Origin: CAYJPA01 sp964371945 | GTDB lineage: Bacteria > Chloroflexota > Chloroflexia > Thermomicrobiales > UBA6265 | Direction of reading: 5' to 3' | Length of the DNA: 64,000 nt | Assembly (NCBI GenBank): GCA_964371945.1 | Contig: CAYJPA010000013.1 | Coordinates: 1-64,000 of the forward strand | Part shown: positions 1 to 9,404 of the stretch, one piece after another | How the letters are laid out: every line of letters begins with the position of its first letter | How positions within the stretch are numbered: position 1 is the first letter of the stretch | Made by a program: the position numbers and the translations under genes | Notes under the pieces: generated by a model | What the model was told of the DNA's origin: nothing | Databases searched by the model: none | Seen by the model: the letters and a program-made list of their open reading frames with translations, nothing else

Positions 1-84
1 CTACCACCGTCCTTAAAGTCTTTGCGCATAATCACGAAAAAATGAATCGCACCCCAGCGATAAGCGCTTGATGCGACTTCCATT

Positions 85-127
85 CAAAACAAGAAACGGC
101 GCCGGCCCCGTTGCGAGACCGGCGCCG
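85..127 (-). terminator. Rho-independent terminator of the SRPBCC gene
   Basis: Read on the minus strand, a perfect 9-bp stem (CGGCGCCGG / CCGGCGCCG, at 119-127 and 97-105) with a 13-nt loop is followed by a T-rich tail (TTTCTTGTTTT). It starts 23 nt after the stop codon of the gene ending at 150, as expected for its terminator. Confidence 0.8.
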
Positions 128-149
128 ATCATTCCGTATTCTGAGTCAG

Positions 150-677
150 TTATGCGCCGACCGCGACCAATCGCTTAGCATGTGCTTCCTCGGCAACTGA
201 TTTGAGCCGTTCGAGGTTCGTCCGCCACTGATCCTGCTGACGAGAGTCAAGATTCCGGAGGATGACCCGGCCGACCTTTTCAACAACCCCGGGAACGCTC
301 ACCTCGGCCGCGAACGTCACTGACGTGCCGGACCCCTCGGGCGCAAAAATGTACGTGATTTCTGCGCTAATGCCAATATTTGGGACCGGATGGGTGTACC
401 AGGAAATGCGTTCGTTCTCGGTCACCTGCCGGACGACCCGCTTTGCGATTCCGGTCATGAACTTGGGGTCGTAGTCCGGCTGGCCAAGACTGAAGAGCCC
501 CATTTGCTCGTAGACTCGCCATTCCGCGCCCACGCCAAACGCATCTCCTTCGTTCGTGAGCTCAACCTTCTTCGTGAATCGGTCCCATTCGGGATTATGC
601 TCGAAGCCCGCGACCAGTTCGTAGACCTCCTCAATGGGGGCATTAACCTGAACCGCATGCTGCCATGACTTTTTCAT
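150..677 (-). CDS. SRPBCC (START/polyketide-cyclase-like) family protein
   Basis: This 175-aa cytosolic protein has the hallmarks of the SRPBCC superfamily, whose members fold as a helix-grip cavity that binds hydrophobic ligands. The N-terminal strand VNAPIEEVYELVAGFEHNPEW matches the usual opening, with the conserved W after the first helix. The middle carries the alternating strands (ITYIFAPEGSGTSVTF), and the C-terminus ends in the long ligand-covering helix (about residues 135-165). The start ATG at 677 has a good GGAGG Shine-Dalgarno just upstream. The gene appears monocistronic, with its own terminator downstream. Ligand and role cannot be told from sequence; many relatives are annotated only as cyclase/dehydrase or SRPBCC. 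Confidence 0.85.
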   Translation of the reverse strand: MKKSWQHAVQVNAPIEEVYELVAGFEHNPEWDRFTKKVELTNEGDAFGVGAEWRVYEQMGLFSLGQPDYDPKFMTGIAKRVVRQVTENERISWYTHPVPNIGISAEITYIFAPEGSGTSVTFAAEVSVPGVVEKVGRVILRNLDSRQQDQWRTNLERLKSVAEEAHAKRLVAVGA

Positions 678-936
678 TGTTCCTCCCGCGCTAGTCGAAT
701 TGTGGAACGCGCACGCGGGGACAACGCGTGAATGCGCATCCGTTGTCCTGAACCCGGATCGAATCCAGATTGGACCATGTGCTCATCCTGCAGAATGCAA
801 AGTGATCAAACAACCGCCCGTGTGAAACGAACGTTCAGACACCTATGTACTTGTCCTGGTCACCCTTCTGCCGGAATGGGCCTGACGATCGGTTGGATTC
901 CTGCGCGGTGCTGGTTAGGACCCGGTTGTGACCGGC

Positions 937-2733
937 CTAGATTTGGGCGTCTCGTGGGATCGCCTGGACCATCCCGGTTTGCTCGAAGATGCGGCGCAAG
1001 ATCGCGAGCGTCGATGCGTAGGTTGAATCCATTCCAAAGAAAGAAAGACCCCTTGCTCCAAGCGTCAGAGCGCGCGTGTACGGTGTATCCGACGCGTAGT
1101 GGATGATTCCGAGATCGACCTGAATTTGACTGTGATGAGTAAGATTGATCGCGTCTCCAACCGGATGACGCCCAAGAAAGACATCCTCGTAGATCGCATT
1201 CAAGTACGGTCCGGCTTCCATCTCGACGACGGTGAAATTCTCCCGGTAATAGAAGTCGAGATAGCCCTCATTTTGGAGGAAGGTGCCTTTGACGGTGACC
1301 GCTTTCTGATTGTCGAGCGCGGCCCCAAACACCAGGTACCGGGCGAGGCTGTCATACGAAAAGCAGTTGTCGAACCAGTAGGTGTTGCCTGAATGCTCGT
1401 CAAACACGACGTTCGCGATCATGACATCGCCAATCCGGCCATTAAGCGTCGCGGCTTTGCCAAGAATGTAGATCCCTTTGAGCGCATCGGTTACCGTCGC
1501 GACCTGAGTCATGAGATGGTAGGCGCTATTGCCCAGTGGATAATTCACATTGACCACAATGGCATCCGTCACCGACGGATCGATTAGCTCCTGTTCGGCG
1601 TTGCAGAGCCGCGGATCGAAGCTCGATCCGTCGAGCTTCGCAAGATCGATAATCTGAATGCCGGCATCAATCGCCGTCTTTGATTCGATGTGATAGATCC
1701 CACGCTCCCGCTCCTCTTCGTTCCGGCGCTGCTTGTCGGCTTCGGCCTTCGGATCGGTGAAGTAATGCCTGGCGGTGAAATAGAGCAGATTATCGATCGA
1801 AGAGCGTGTCTCACTCGATTCATGCATCTCGAGCGCCGGGAGCAGTTCCGGATGCCGGGTTGTTTCAATGTAGTTCGTTAGTTGATCCTTTCGCCGGCTT
1901 GCGACGCCGGAGAGCACGTTGACGATACTGTGCGTATTCGACGAGACAAAATAGACCGGCCGGTTTGACAAACCGAGGTCATTCAAAAGCTGATGCGCGG
2001 GTGTCCACCACTGACGGGTCGATCGCGCGTAGCCCACAAAACTGCCGTCGAGCATACGCAGTGTCGCGCGCTTCCGCTCGGTTGCGATCTTGGCCAGATT
2101 GTTCCAAACCTCGGCGCCCCAGACAAAGCGCAATCTGTTCCAATCGCGCTCGGCGAGGAGGAGTCGCTCACCTAACTCAGCTATTTCCTCTGCCGAGACG
2201 ACCGCGTTGATCGCGTTCGGCGATGCGGCCCGAAGAACCCGTTCCGTCAGATCGCTGTCAGCCGCGAAGAGCCGGTGGAATTTGTTCCATTCGATCTGAT
2301 AGGCAACGATCGTCGGAATGAGGTCGTCAAGATCCGAGGCAGAAGCGATATAGGCCGAAAGCGTTTCGTTGCCGTCAAAAAGCCATTTTCGCCGCCTGCC
2401 GGGCGAGCTCTGCTCCGTCCAGGACGCCATGCCGGTGTAGCCGGCTCGCTTGAAGGAATGGGCAGTCTGACCAAGCACGATGTGTTTGACATCGACAATG
2501 CACGCCGGGAGCCGCTGCACTGAGTACATGAACGCGTTCATGTCTGGAGCAACCTCTTCCGCTCCGGCGTGCAACGACGGCGAAGCCGTCAAGTGAGCCG
2601 GTTCCAGGCTCGACACGCCGATCGCACCGGAGCTCTCCAGAAGCGTCGTGTAGGTGCGCACGTACAGGTCGACTTCGCGTTTGCCTGGTCCAACCGGGTT
2701 TCGAGCCAGCGAGCGAAGCTGGCTCTCCTCCAT
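937..2733 (-). CDS. DUF6909-like large protein with a nucleoside-phosphorylase-like C-terminal half
   Basis: About 598 aa from the ATG at 2733. The frame stays open up to 2877, but that extension overlaps the promoter side of the divergent MFS gene and looks non-coding. There is no signal peptide or membrane segment, so it is probably cytosolic. The N-terminal half is helical and charged. The C-terminal half has features recalling PNP/UDP-phosphorylase folds: a glycine-rich strand GKAATLNGRIGDVMIANVVF and, near the C-terminus, VVEMEAGPYLNAIYE, where E-M-E resembles the nucleoside-binding signature. From memory it resembles the uncharacterised DUF6909 family. The family name is a recollection and the phosphorylase relationship an inference. 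The start is uncertain because no strong Shine-Dalgarno is visible. Confidence 0.6.
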   Translation of the reverse strand: MEESQLRSLARNPVGPGKREVDLYVRTYTTLLESSGAIGVSSLEPAHLTASPSLHAGAEEVAPDMNAFMYSVQRLPACIVDVKHIVLGQTAHSFKRAGYTGMASWTEQSSPGRRRKWLFDGNETLSAYIASASDLDDLIPTIVAYQIEWNKFHRLFAADSDLTERVLRAASPNAINAVVSAEEIAELGERLLLAERDWNRLRFVWGAEVWNNLAKIATERKRATLRMLDGSFVGYARSTRQWWTPAHQLLNDLGLSNRPVYFVSSNTHSIVNVLSGVASRRKDQLTNYIETTRHPELLPALEMHESSETRSSIDNLLYFTARHYFTDPKAEADKQRRNEEERERGIYHIESKTAIDAGIQIIDLAKLDGSSFDPRLCNAEQELIDPSVTDAIVVNVNYPLGNSAYHLMTQVATVTDALKGIYILGKAATLNGRIGDVMIANVVFDEHSGNTYWFDNCFSYDSLARYLVFGAALDNQKAVTVKGTFLQNEGYLDFYYRENFTVVEMEAGPYLNAIYEDVFLGRHPVGDAINLTHHSQIQVDLGIIHYASDTPYTRALTLGARGLSFFGMDSTYASTLAILRRIFEQTGMVQAIPRDAQI

Positions 2734-2776
2734 CGTGTCGAGACCATTTCGCGTACGATCTCTCGCCGGGCCCGAT

Positions 2777-2788
2777 GTTGACGTCAAC
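2777..2788. promoter_or_regulatory. 12-bp perfect palindrome between divergent genes
   Basis: GTTGACGTCAAC lies between the divergent DUF6909-like gene (start 2733) and the MFS gene (start 2903). It contains a TTGACG -35-like hexamer on each strand. I could not find matching -10 boxes at proper spacing, so operator or promoter function is only a suggestion. Confidence 0.3.
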
Positions 2789-2902
2789 GTTTCCGCTCCC
2801 CCACGATGGATCGTCAGCAACTTGACGATGGAGTATATCGGCAACGCCCGCGTAGAATTGTGTTTCCATCCGTCCAAGCGCCGAATCGAAGGGAATACAC
2901 GG

Positions 2903-4239
2903 ATGCCATCGGCTGACCCGGCGGCAACACCGGGAGCCGATCAGAGCGAATACCGAACAGGACGCTCGTACAACGTCCTTCGTCATCGCGATTACCGGCT
3001 CCTACTGGCGGGAGAATCGATCTCGGTCGCGGGCAGTCAAATCCAGCGCGCGGCCGTTGCCTGGCAGGTTTTCACGTTGACCGGCGATCCCGTGCAGCTC
3101 GGCATCCTGGGACTCTGCCGGTTCGTTCCGATCATTCTGTTCGGAATCGCGGACGGCGTGGTTGCCGACCGGGGCAATCGCCGCCGAATCCTGTTGATAA
3201 CGCAGTTCATCTTGCTGTTGGCTTCCAGCTTGTTTGCGATTCTGACCTGGACTGAGTCGATCACGGTGGCGGCGATTTACGTGCTCGTCATCTCGTCGGC
3301 GATCGTGGAATCGATCGCGAACCCGACCAGGCAGGCGCTCATTCCTTTACTGGTGCCGAGAGCGGATCTTCCGCCGGCCTCGACGATGAACTTGATCGGC
3401 TATCACCTGGCGTCGGTCGGCGGACCCGCGGCCGGCGGCTTGCTGATTGCCTGGCAGGGTGTCGCGACTGCTTATCTTGTCGATGCATTCTCGTTCCTCG
3501 CGGTGATCGGCGCCATGCTCGCGATGCGCGCGCATCCGGCAATCCCCGCACTAAATGTGGGCAGCTTTGCGGCGGCGCTGGAGGGTCTGCGTTTCCTTCG
3601 AGGCTCTCCGGTCCTACTTGGGGTGATGGCGACCGACTTTTTTGCCACGTTCTTCGGTGTCAGCACGAGCTGATGCCGATCTTTGCGGAGGACGTATTGC
3701 ATGCGGGACCGAGAGGGCTGGGACTCCTGCTCTCCGCTCCCGCGGCCGGCGCGGTCGTCTGTGCGACGGTGCTGGGCGTCATCCGGTTGCCGAATCGCGC
3801 GGGTCTTGGAGTACTCGTGGCGGTCGGCTTGTATGGCGCGTGCTTGTTCGGCTTCGGGATGAGCCACAATCTGTGGTTTTCGACCGGCTTTCTTGCCGGG
3901 AGCGGTGCGGCCGACTCGATATCGATGACGCTTCGACATGGAATCCGAACGTTACTGACTCCCGATGGGCTTCGCGGACGTGTAGCGGCGGTTCAGCGAA
4001 CGCTCGGCGCGGGCGGGCCCCAGCTCGGAGAGTTTGAGGCTGGCGTGGTCGCTTCGTTTGCGGGCGTTGGTCCGACGGTCGCGTTCGGTGGCGTGGCAAC
4101 TGTGTTGACGGGCCTCGTCGTCGCTAAGCTCGCGCCCCAGATCGTCAGATTCAAGTTGTCCGCGGCCGTGCAAGCTCAACTGGACGAGGCGAGTCCCTCG
4201 TCCGACCGGATCACGTCAGCGAACGCTAACGCTGATTGA
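2903..4239 (+). pseudogene. MFS exporter (EntS-like) split by a one-base frameshift
   Basis: Two adjacent reading frames together encode one major-facilitator transporter of about 445 aa. The first runs from ATG 2903 to a TGA at 3671-3673. The second starts in the next frame at 3673 (TGATG overlap) and ends at 4239. The N-part carries the family start (YRLLLAGESISVAGSQIQRAA) and the cytoplasmic loop ADGVVADRGNRRRIL. The C-part begins exactly where homologues continue (MPIFAEDVLHAGPRGLGLL). The total length is that of an intact exporter, so one missing base near 3670 explains the break. It could be a true mutation, a sequencing error, or (less likely) two coupled half-transporters. Related exporters move siderophores or drugs out of the cell. 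It overlaps the convergent DUF983 gene by 14 nt. Confidence 0.8.
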
Positions 4240-4561
4240 CCGGCTGAAAGGTGAGATCCAGCGCCATCCAAAATGTTCTGGCAAATGGATAGAAGAGAAA
4301 TGGCAGGCCGACAGCAAGCGGAATCAGAATGAGCTCAAGCGCGACCCAGTTCAGATCGCTCCAGATGAGCAGCGCAATCATCAACCCGACCGGAATGAAC
4401 TCCGCGACGAGCAAGTTCAAAGCGTACGCTCCGAGAAAATAGCCGCCCTCGCGCGCGAACTCGTAGCCACAATTGGGGCACTGATCATGCATCACGAGCC
4501 AGTTCTTGAAGATGCCACTCGCGCCGCACTCAGGGCATTGCCTCCGACGAGCTCGAGACAT
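4226..4561 (-). CDS. DUF983 family small membrane protein
   Basis: This 111-aa protein starts at the ATG at 4561. The N-terminus holds a zinc-ribbon-like pair of CxxC motifs (CPECGASGIF and CPNCGYEF), which the DUF983 family shows before its membrane part. Two hydrophobic helices follow (LNLLVAEFIPVGLMIALLIW and VALELILIPLAVGLPFLFY), and the ending FWMALDLTFQP is typical. DUF983 proteins are small inner-membrane proteins of unknown function. The longer open frame to 4678 has no family-like sequence and was discarded. The gene converges on the frameshifted MFS gene with a 14-nt overlap of the 3' ends. Confidence 0.85.
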   Translation of the reverse strand: MSRARRRQCPECGASGIFKNWLVMHDQCPNCGYEFAREGGYFLGAYALNLLVAEFIPVGLMIALLIWSDLNWVALELILIPLAVGLPFLFYPFARTFWMALDLTFQPVNQR

Positions 4562-5077
4562 CAGTAAACGTGTTCGCGGCCACCCTCCAGGGGGAAGATC
4601 ATGAAGCGATGAATTCCCTGCCGACCTCTGTGACGTCGCCGCGGGTACGACCATTGCGTCCAATCCCTGGTAGAACAACCTATCGTGCCAATTCTACTCT
4701 GACCGGATTGCAGAGTCGTTCCTATTCGAGGTACCAACGCCTTCGCCTCGCAACCAGGTGAATCATCAACTGACGCTGAAATGAATCTGACGAGACTCCA
4801 AGACTGTGCTTCTCCGTGGGCGAAACCATTATGTCGTCGTCGTCGTTCCCGTATGTAGTGGTACCCGTTCGCCGGGTGCGGCTTGTCACATCGAGGAAGC
4901 ATCCCCTATCCTGCCAACCCGGTTGCTCGTTGCATGCTCAGCGCCGTTCGATCGTGCCGGTTTTCGGGGGATTGATGCATTTTGCGAGTCCGGATTGCGC
5001 GTATGGCATGTTGAGCGGCCATTTTCTCATCCTACGCGGGCGCCTTGTCAGGCGACGCACCTTTGAGTACGTTGCCC
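4562..5077. other. Intergenic stretch without a recognisable gene
   Basis: About 515 bp between the divergent DUF983 and amidase genes. Several short open frames occur but show no family motifs or good ribosome sites. A (GTC)n tract near 4835-4846 is the only simple repeat seen. Promoters for both genes presumably lie here, but no convincing -35/-10 pair was found. Confidence 0.4.
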
Positions 5078-6328
5078 ATGCCTGACCGGATACGAGGACG
5101 CGAGCGAAGCGCGAAGAGCGGGTTACAGAGCCGAGATTCCGGACCCTATGACGCCTTGCCCCGGCGAAACCGGGCAAGGAAGCGAATCGACGATACCTTG
5201 CTTCCGCCACTGCCGGATCAAGGAGCAGCAAACCGCCGAAAACTTTCGCCGGGAGAGCGAGGGCTGTACCGGGAACGGTATGAGGCAAGGCATGCCACTC
5301 AGCCTCTGCCGCCGCTTCCCAGGCCCCAGAAGCAGGGATCGCGCTGGTGGACCAAGGCGGCGGTTGTTGTACTCTTCGGCGTGCTCGTCGCCTCGATAGG
5401 CGCCGGGCGTTACCTCACTCCAGGTGCGACCCCTACACCCACCCTCGGCCCAACAGAACCGGCGACCGCACAGGAGTCGATCGTGATTCTGACGCCGACT
5501 CCTACTTCAACGTTCACGGTGACCCCTTCTCCGACTTCCACTCCCAGCCCAACCGCCACTCCGACCCCAGATCCGAACTATGCCGGCAAAGTCGTCTGTC
5601 TGGATGTCGGTCATGGCGGCTCCGATCGCGGCTTCGCCCGGGAGGAGAATGAGGTCGCACCGGCGATGGAGGAGGCGTTTTACAACCTCGCCTTTGCCCG
5701 GGCGCTCCGCACCAGACTGGAAACGCTCGGTTTCACGGTCGTCATGACCCGCGACTCGGATATCGACGTGAACGAGACCGGTGCGGACGTCAATGGCGAC
5801 GGGAAGACCTACGCCAATCTCATTGATAAGAACAAAGATGAAGCAGAACGAGCAAAAGATATCGATGAACTACAGGCCAGAATCAACGTTTGCAATGCCG
5901 CCCAAGCAGATTTGCTCGTCTCGATGCATATCAATGGTTTCCCCGATTCGAGCGCCAGTGGGTACGAAACCTGGTACAACTCGGCGCGACCATTCGCGGC
6001 GCTCAATAAAACATTCGCTCAGTTCGCATTTCAGGAGCTCGGCAAGCAGATGGCCGCCGCGGGGTACAACGCACGGCCACGTGGGATCAACGATGACAAA
6101 ACTGCCCACGTCGAGGTTTCAGGCGACTCATTTGACAACTATGTCATTACCGGACCTGAGCAGACAGGGCAGATCTTGCCGAGCATGATGCCAGGCGCAA
6201 TCGTCGAGGTGCTCTTCATTTCGAACGATCAAGATGCGGCTTTCTTATCCAGTCCCGAGGGTCGAGAAGCAATTGTCACGGCATACCAGAACGCGGTTGT
6301 TGAATACTTTGATAAGCTGGCAGAATGA
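5078..6328 (+). CDS. Membrane-anchored N-acetylmuramoyl-L-alanine amidase (Amidase_3)
   Basis: A 416-aa cell-wall hydrolase predicted to cut the amide bond between MurNAc and the stem peptide. The order of parts is: a basic cytoplasmic N-terminus (residues 1-90), one transmembrane helix (AAVVVLFGVLVASIGAG, about 94-110), a low-complexity T/P/S linker resembling wall-spanning spacers (about 139-166), then an Amidase_3 domain to the C-terminus. The domain shows the zinc ligand in CLDVGHGGSDRG (His near 179), a downstream Glu region (EEAFYNLAFARALR) and the second His in SMHINGF. The start ATG 5078 was preferred over an upstream TTG at 5045, though its Shine-Dalgarno is weak. It is followed after 36 bp by capA and then folC on the same strand, probably one transcription unit. 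Confidence 0.88.
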   Translation: MPDRIRGRERSAKSGLQSRDSGPYDALPRRNRARKRIDDTLLPPLPDQGAANRRKLSPGERGLYRERYEARHATQPLPPLPRPQKQGSRWWTKAAVVVLFGVLVASIGAGRYLTPGATPTPTLGPTEPATAQESIVILTPTPTSTFTVTPSPTSTPSPTATPTPDPNYAGKVVCLDVGHGGSDRGFAREENEVAPAMEEAFYNLAFARALRTRLETLGFTVVMTRDSDIDVNETGADVNGDGKTYANLIDKNKDEAERAKDIDELQARINVCNAAQADLLVSMHINGFPDSSASGYETWYNSARPFAALNKTFAQFAFQELGKQMAAAGYNARPRGINDDKTAHVEVSGDSFDNYVITGPEQTGQILPSMMPGAIVEVLFISNDQDAAFLSSPEGREAIVTAYQNAVVEYFDKLAE

Positions 6329-6364
6329 GCCGATCGCGCTCGCTGTGCGCTATCGGAGAGGTCG

Positions 6365-7933
6365 ATGACGAATTCCCCAACCCAATCGACCACGAATCGC
6401 CGGATGCTCCTCGCGGGGGCGGCGGCAGCAATCGCTGGCGGCATCGGTGTCGCGGCCGCATTGACACGCAACAACGATAAACCGGGCGTTGATGACATCA
6501 TTCAGTCTCCCACGCCGGCAACGCCACAGGATGTCGCACAGGCCGTGGGCTCGCCCACGGCAACTGGAGACGCATCACTTCGCGCCGCCAGCGCGGCAGT
6601 CCAGATCCAGCCAGGGATGGCCCTGGTAACCTCTCCGCGGTTGCCACTGTTCGGGATTGGGTCGGAGCAAGCGAGCGAACTTCTCAACGGCGCGACTGAA
6701 TCGTGGCGGGATGTTGGTTCGCCGATCGAATTGAAGGTCGAAGTCGTCGCGCTCGAAGGGCAGATACCCGAGGGAGCAATGGCCGTCGAAACGTTTGCCG
6801 ACTACGACGCGCTGGTGACAGGGTTGTCCCGGCGTATCGGGGGAATCGCGCTCATACCGCTCGAACAGGTTGACTTTCGGGTCAATGTACTAGCGATCGA
6901 TGGCGTCGATCCATTGCGCGATGTTCCGAATGGGGCCGACACAATCATTCGAATCGGCGTCGTCGGCGATATCGTGCCGGGCCGCAATGTCGCGAACAAA
7001 ATGATCGAATACGGTGACTTCACTCATCCGTTCCTGAAAGTCGCAGCGGAGCTGCAATCCTACGACATCACCTTCGCCAATCTCGAGGGAAACCTGTCGT
7101 CGAACATCCCACCGCCGACCGACGCCCACACCTTCAGCTTCATTGCCGATCCCGCAATGGTGGACGGGCTGAAACTCGCCGGAATCGATGCGGTGAGTCT
7201 CGCCAACAACCACAGCCGGTGGAACTCCGAAGGCTGGGGCGACTCGGCGCTCTTGGACACCATTGAAGCGCTCGAAGCAGGCGGCGTGGGAATTTTCGGT
7301 GGCGGGCGCGATTTGCCGGCCGCTCGCGTACCGTGGGTGGCGGAGGTCAAGGGACGAACGATCGCGATTCTGGGCATTGACGGGGTTACCGCCAACGAGG
7401 AGTACCGGGAAGGCGACGCCGTGGTCCACGAGTCTTGGCTCGGCGCCGATCAGTACGCGGGAGCCGGCGACGGAGTTCCGGGAACGAATCCATATATGCT
7501 CAGTCAAGTGCTCGACGACATCTCCGCGGCGGCCGGTCAGTACGACATCGTGATTCCCTACTTTCATTTTGGCATCGAGTACAAGGGCATCCTCCCTGAT
7601 TGGGCAGTGCAAGGTGCGCGTTCGGCGATCGATGCCGGAGCCTCAGCCGTGGTGACGAACCATCCCCATGTGATTCAAGGCATGGAGGTCTACGATGGCA
7701 AGCCAATCGTCTACTCGGTCGGGAACTTTGTCTTCGACCAGATGTTCAGTATCGAGACCCGCCAGGGTTTGATTCTCGAGCTCGATTTTCGGGGAAATGT
7801 GGTCGTTGGACTGCGCACTCGCGGAGTCGAGATCGAAGACTTCAATCAACCTCGATTGATGACTGCCGGAGAGCACGCATCGCTGATGGACCGCTTCTGG
7901 TGGTCGACCGACCGTCTCGCCGAGCGCGGCTAA
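6365..7933 (+). CDS. CapA family (poly-gamma-glutamate synthesis-like) metallophosphatase-fold protein
   Basis: 522 aa. The N-terminus NRRMLLAGAAAAIAGGIG is a Tat-like or ordinary signal, so the protein is exported or membrane-attached. A poorly conserved region of about 150 residues precedes the CapA domain. The domain starts at IRIGVVGDIVPGRN (about residue 199) and continues with FANLEGNLSS, LANNHSRWNSEGW (about 280), GGGRD, PYFHFGIEYKG and VVTNHPHVIQGMEVYDGKP (about 432), ending in YSVGNFVFDQ. These are the metal-ligand and family signature blocks. CapA-like proteins take part in poly-gamma-glutamate or other envelope polymer metabolism, but the substrate here is unknown. It lies between an amidase and folC, consistent with an envelope role. 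Confidence 0.85.
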   Translation: MTNSPTQSTTNRRMLLAGAAAAIAGGIGVAAALTRNNDKPGVDDIIQSPTPATPQDVAQAVGSPTATGDASLRAASAAVQIQPGMALVTSPRLPLFGIGSEQASELLNGATESWRDVGSPIELKVEVVALEGQIPEGAMAVETFADYDALVTGLSRRIGGIALIPLEQVDFRVNVLAIDGVDPLRDVPNGADTIIRIGVVGDIVPGRNVANKMIEYGDFTHPFLKVAAELQSYDITFANLEGNLSSNIPPPTDAHTFSFIADPAMVDGLKLAGIDAVSLANNHSRWNSEGWGDSALLDTIEALEAGGVGIFGGGRDLPAARVPWVAEVKGRTIAILGIDGVTANEEYREGDAVVHESWLGADQYAGAGDGVPGTNPYMLSQVLDDISAAAGQYDIVIPYFHFGIEYKGILPDWAVQGARSAIDAGASAVVTNHPHVIQGMEVYDGKPIVYSVGNFVFDQMFSIETRQGLILELDFRGNVVVGLRTRGVEIEDFNQPRLMTAGEHASLMDRFWWSTDRLAERG

Positions 7934-7967
7934 TCGCCTTTTCCTCACGAGACAGGATCCCCTCGGA

Positions 7968-9404
7968 TTGATAGACATCGTCGAATGTGAAGCACAGCCT
8001 AATCGAGCGGTCCTGTTGGGCCATTATCGCGAGGCGTTGCGCCTTACGAATAACCTTGTCGATCCTTTTCCTCGTCACCCAAAGACACTGGAAGGAGTGC
8101 GCAAGCGGGCACAAGAGCGCCTGGGACGGCTCCGCGCGCTACTGGCGGAGCTCGATAATCCGCACCTGTCCTTCCGGGTGATTCACGTCGGCGGGACCTC
8201 CGGAAAGGGCTCAACGAGTGCCGCGGCCGGCGCGATTCTGACCGCGGCAGGTGTGCACAACGGGCTGCACACGTCCCCGTATCTCCAGGTCGCGACCGAA
8301 AAGGTGCAGATCGATAGTCGGTTAATCAACGCCGTGATTTTTCATGACGCGGTCGAATCGGTAATCGAAACGGCGAAGCGCTCGCATATCTGGCCGATCA
8401 CCTACGGTGAAGTGTGGTTCGCGCTGACCGCGCTCATCTTCGCCCGCGAGAAGATTGATGTCGCGGTGATCGAGGTCGGCGCCGGCGGAAGGTTCGATCT
8501 CACCAATGTCGTGGTCCCGGACGTAAGTGTGATCACTTCAGCCGGCTTGGATCACATGGAGACGCTCGGCGACACGATCGAGGAGATCGCGTGGCACAAG
8601 GCGGGGATCATCAAGCAGGGAATTCCCATCGTCAGCGCCGTTACCGATCGTAAGGCTGATTCCGTCATTCGGCGCGAAGCCGAGCAAATGAACAGCTCTG
8701 TTGTGCCGGTCATCCCAGGCGAGACGTTCGACGCCGTGCGAAATCCGGACGGCACGTATCGCTGGTGGGAACGAGACCGGCCCGATGTTGACTATCCGAC
8801 CTCGATGCCGGGGGGATATCAGGCTACCAACTCCGCGACCGCCTTGGCGGCAGTGAGACGCCTTAGTCAGGCCCTGGTCAAGGATCCCCAGATCGTTCGA
8901 GCTGGTCTGCTTCAATCGCGATTGCAAGGCCGCTCCGAAACCGTGAGCGAATCGCCCACGGTCATTCTGGACGGCGCACATAACCCCCAGAAAATGGCGG
9001 CGCTCGTTCGCGACTTGCGCTCGCGGCGATCGGATCGGCGAGATGCGCGGCTGATCGCAGTCGTCGGCGTGCTCCTCGCGAAGGATCATCTCAACATTCT
9101 GCGAAAAATTCTGAAGGTCACGGACGAGCTCGTGACCACCTCGCCGCACGTTCTCGCCAAACCCGGGGCGCCGGCCGCGCAACTCGCCGAGGATGCGAGA
9201 TCGTTGGGATTCGGAGGACCGATCACCTCGATCGACGATCCCATGGCGGCGCTTGATGCTGCGCTCGTTCGCGCAGGCGCGAACGACATCATCATTGTCA
9301 CCGGATCCCTTTACTTGGTAGGAAACGTACGCGGGCGGTGGTTTCCAGATGATGAGATCGTCGTTCAACAAACAGCCTGGCCGTTCACTCAGCCTGCGTC
9401 CTAA
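7968..9404 (+). CDS. folC: Folylpolyglutamate synthase / dihydrofolate synthase
   Basis: A 478-aa Mur-ligase-superfamily enzyme that adds glutamate to folates using ATP. The Mur-type P-loop is seen as GGTSGKGST (about residues 75-83); the usual family form is GTNGKGS. Other blocks are TSPYLQVATEKVQI, EVGAGGRFDLTNVV (family: E-x-G-x-GGR-D-x-TN), the metal-binding GLDHMETLGDTIEEIAWHKAGIIK, and the C-terminal-domain motif LDGAHNPQKM. The annotated start is TTG at 7968, with a weak AGGA about 11 nt upstream; the first internal ATG would remove the folate-binding side, so TTG was kept. It is the third gene of the amidase-capA-folC run. Its 3' end overlaps a convergent membrane-protein gene by about 20 nt. 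Confidence 0.9.
   Translation: MIDIVECEAQPNRAVLLGHYREALRLTNNLVDPFPRHPKTLEGVRKRAQERLGRLRALLAELDNPHLSFRVIHVGGTSGKGSTSAAAGAILTAAGVHNGLHTSPYLQVATEKVQIDSRLINAVIFHDAVESVIETAKRSHIWPITYGEVWFALTALIFAREKIDVAVIEVGAGGRFDLTNVVVPDVSVITSAGLDHMETLGDTIEEIAWHKAGIIKQGIPIVSAVTDRKADSVIRREAEQMNSSVVPVIPGETFDAVRNPDGTYRWWERDRPDVDYPTSMPGGYQATNSATALAAVRRLSQALVKDPQIVRAGLLQSRLQGRSETVSESPTVILDGAHNPQKMAALVRDLRSRRSDRRDARLIAVVGVLLAKDHLNILRKILKVTDELVTTSPHVLAKPGAPAAQLAEDARSLGFGGPITSIDDPMAALDAALVRAGANDIIIVTGSLYLVGNVRGRWFPDDEIVVQQTAWPFTQPAS

Noticed and set aside
2734..2877. N-terminal extension of the DUF6909-like protein
   Set aside because: The added 48 residues look random and would run into the promoter side of the divergent MFS gene; the ATG at 2733 was used.
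4830..4850. GTC trinucleotide run considered as a repeat array or CRISPR part
   Set aside because: A single short simple repeat without spacers; no CRISPR array or cas gene was seen anywhere in the window.
4816..5085. Possible small gene before the amidase
   Set aside because: No ribosome site or recognisable sequence, and it overlaps the amidase start.
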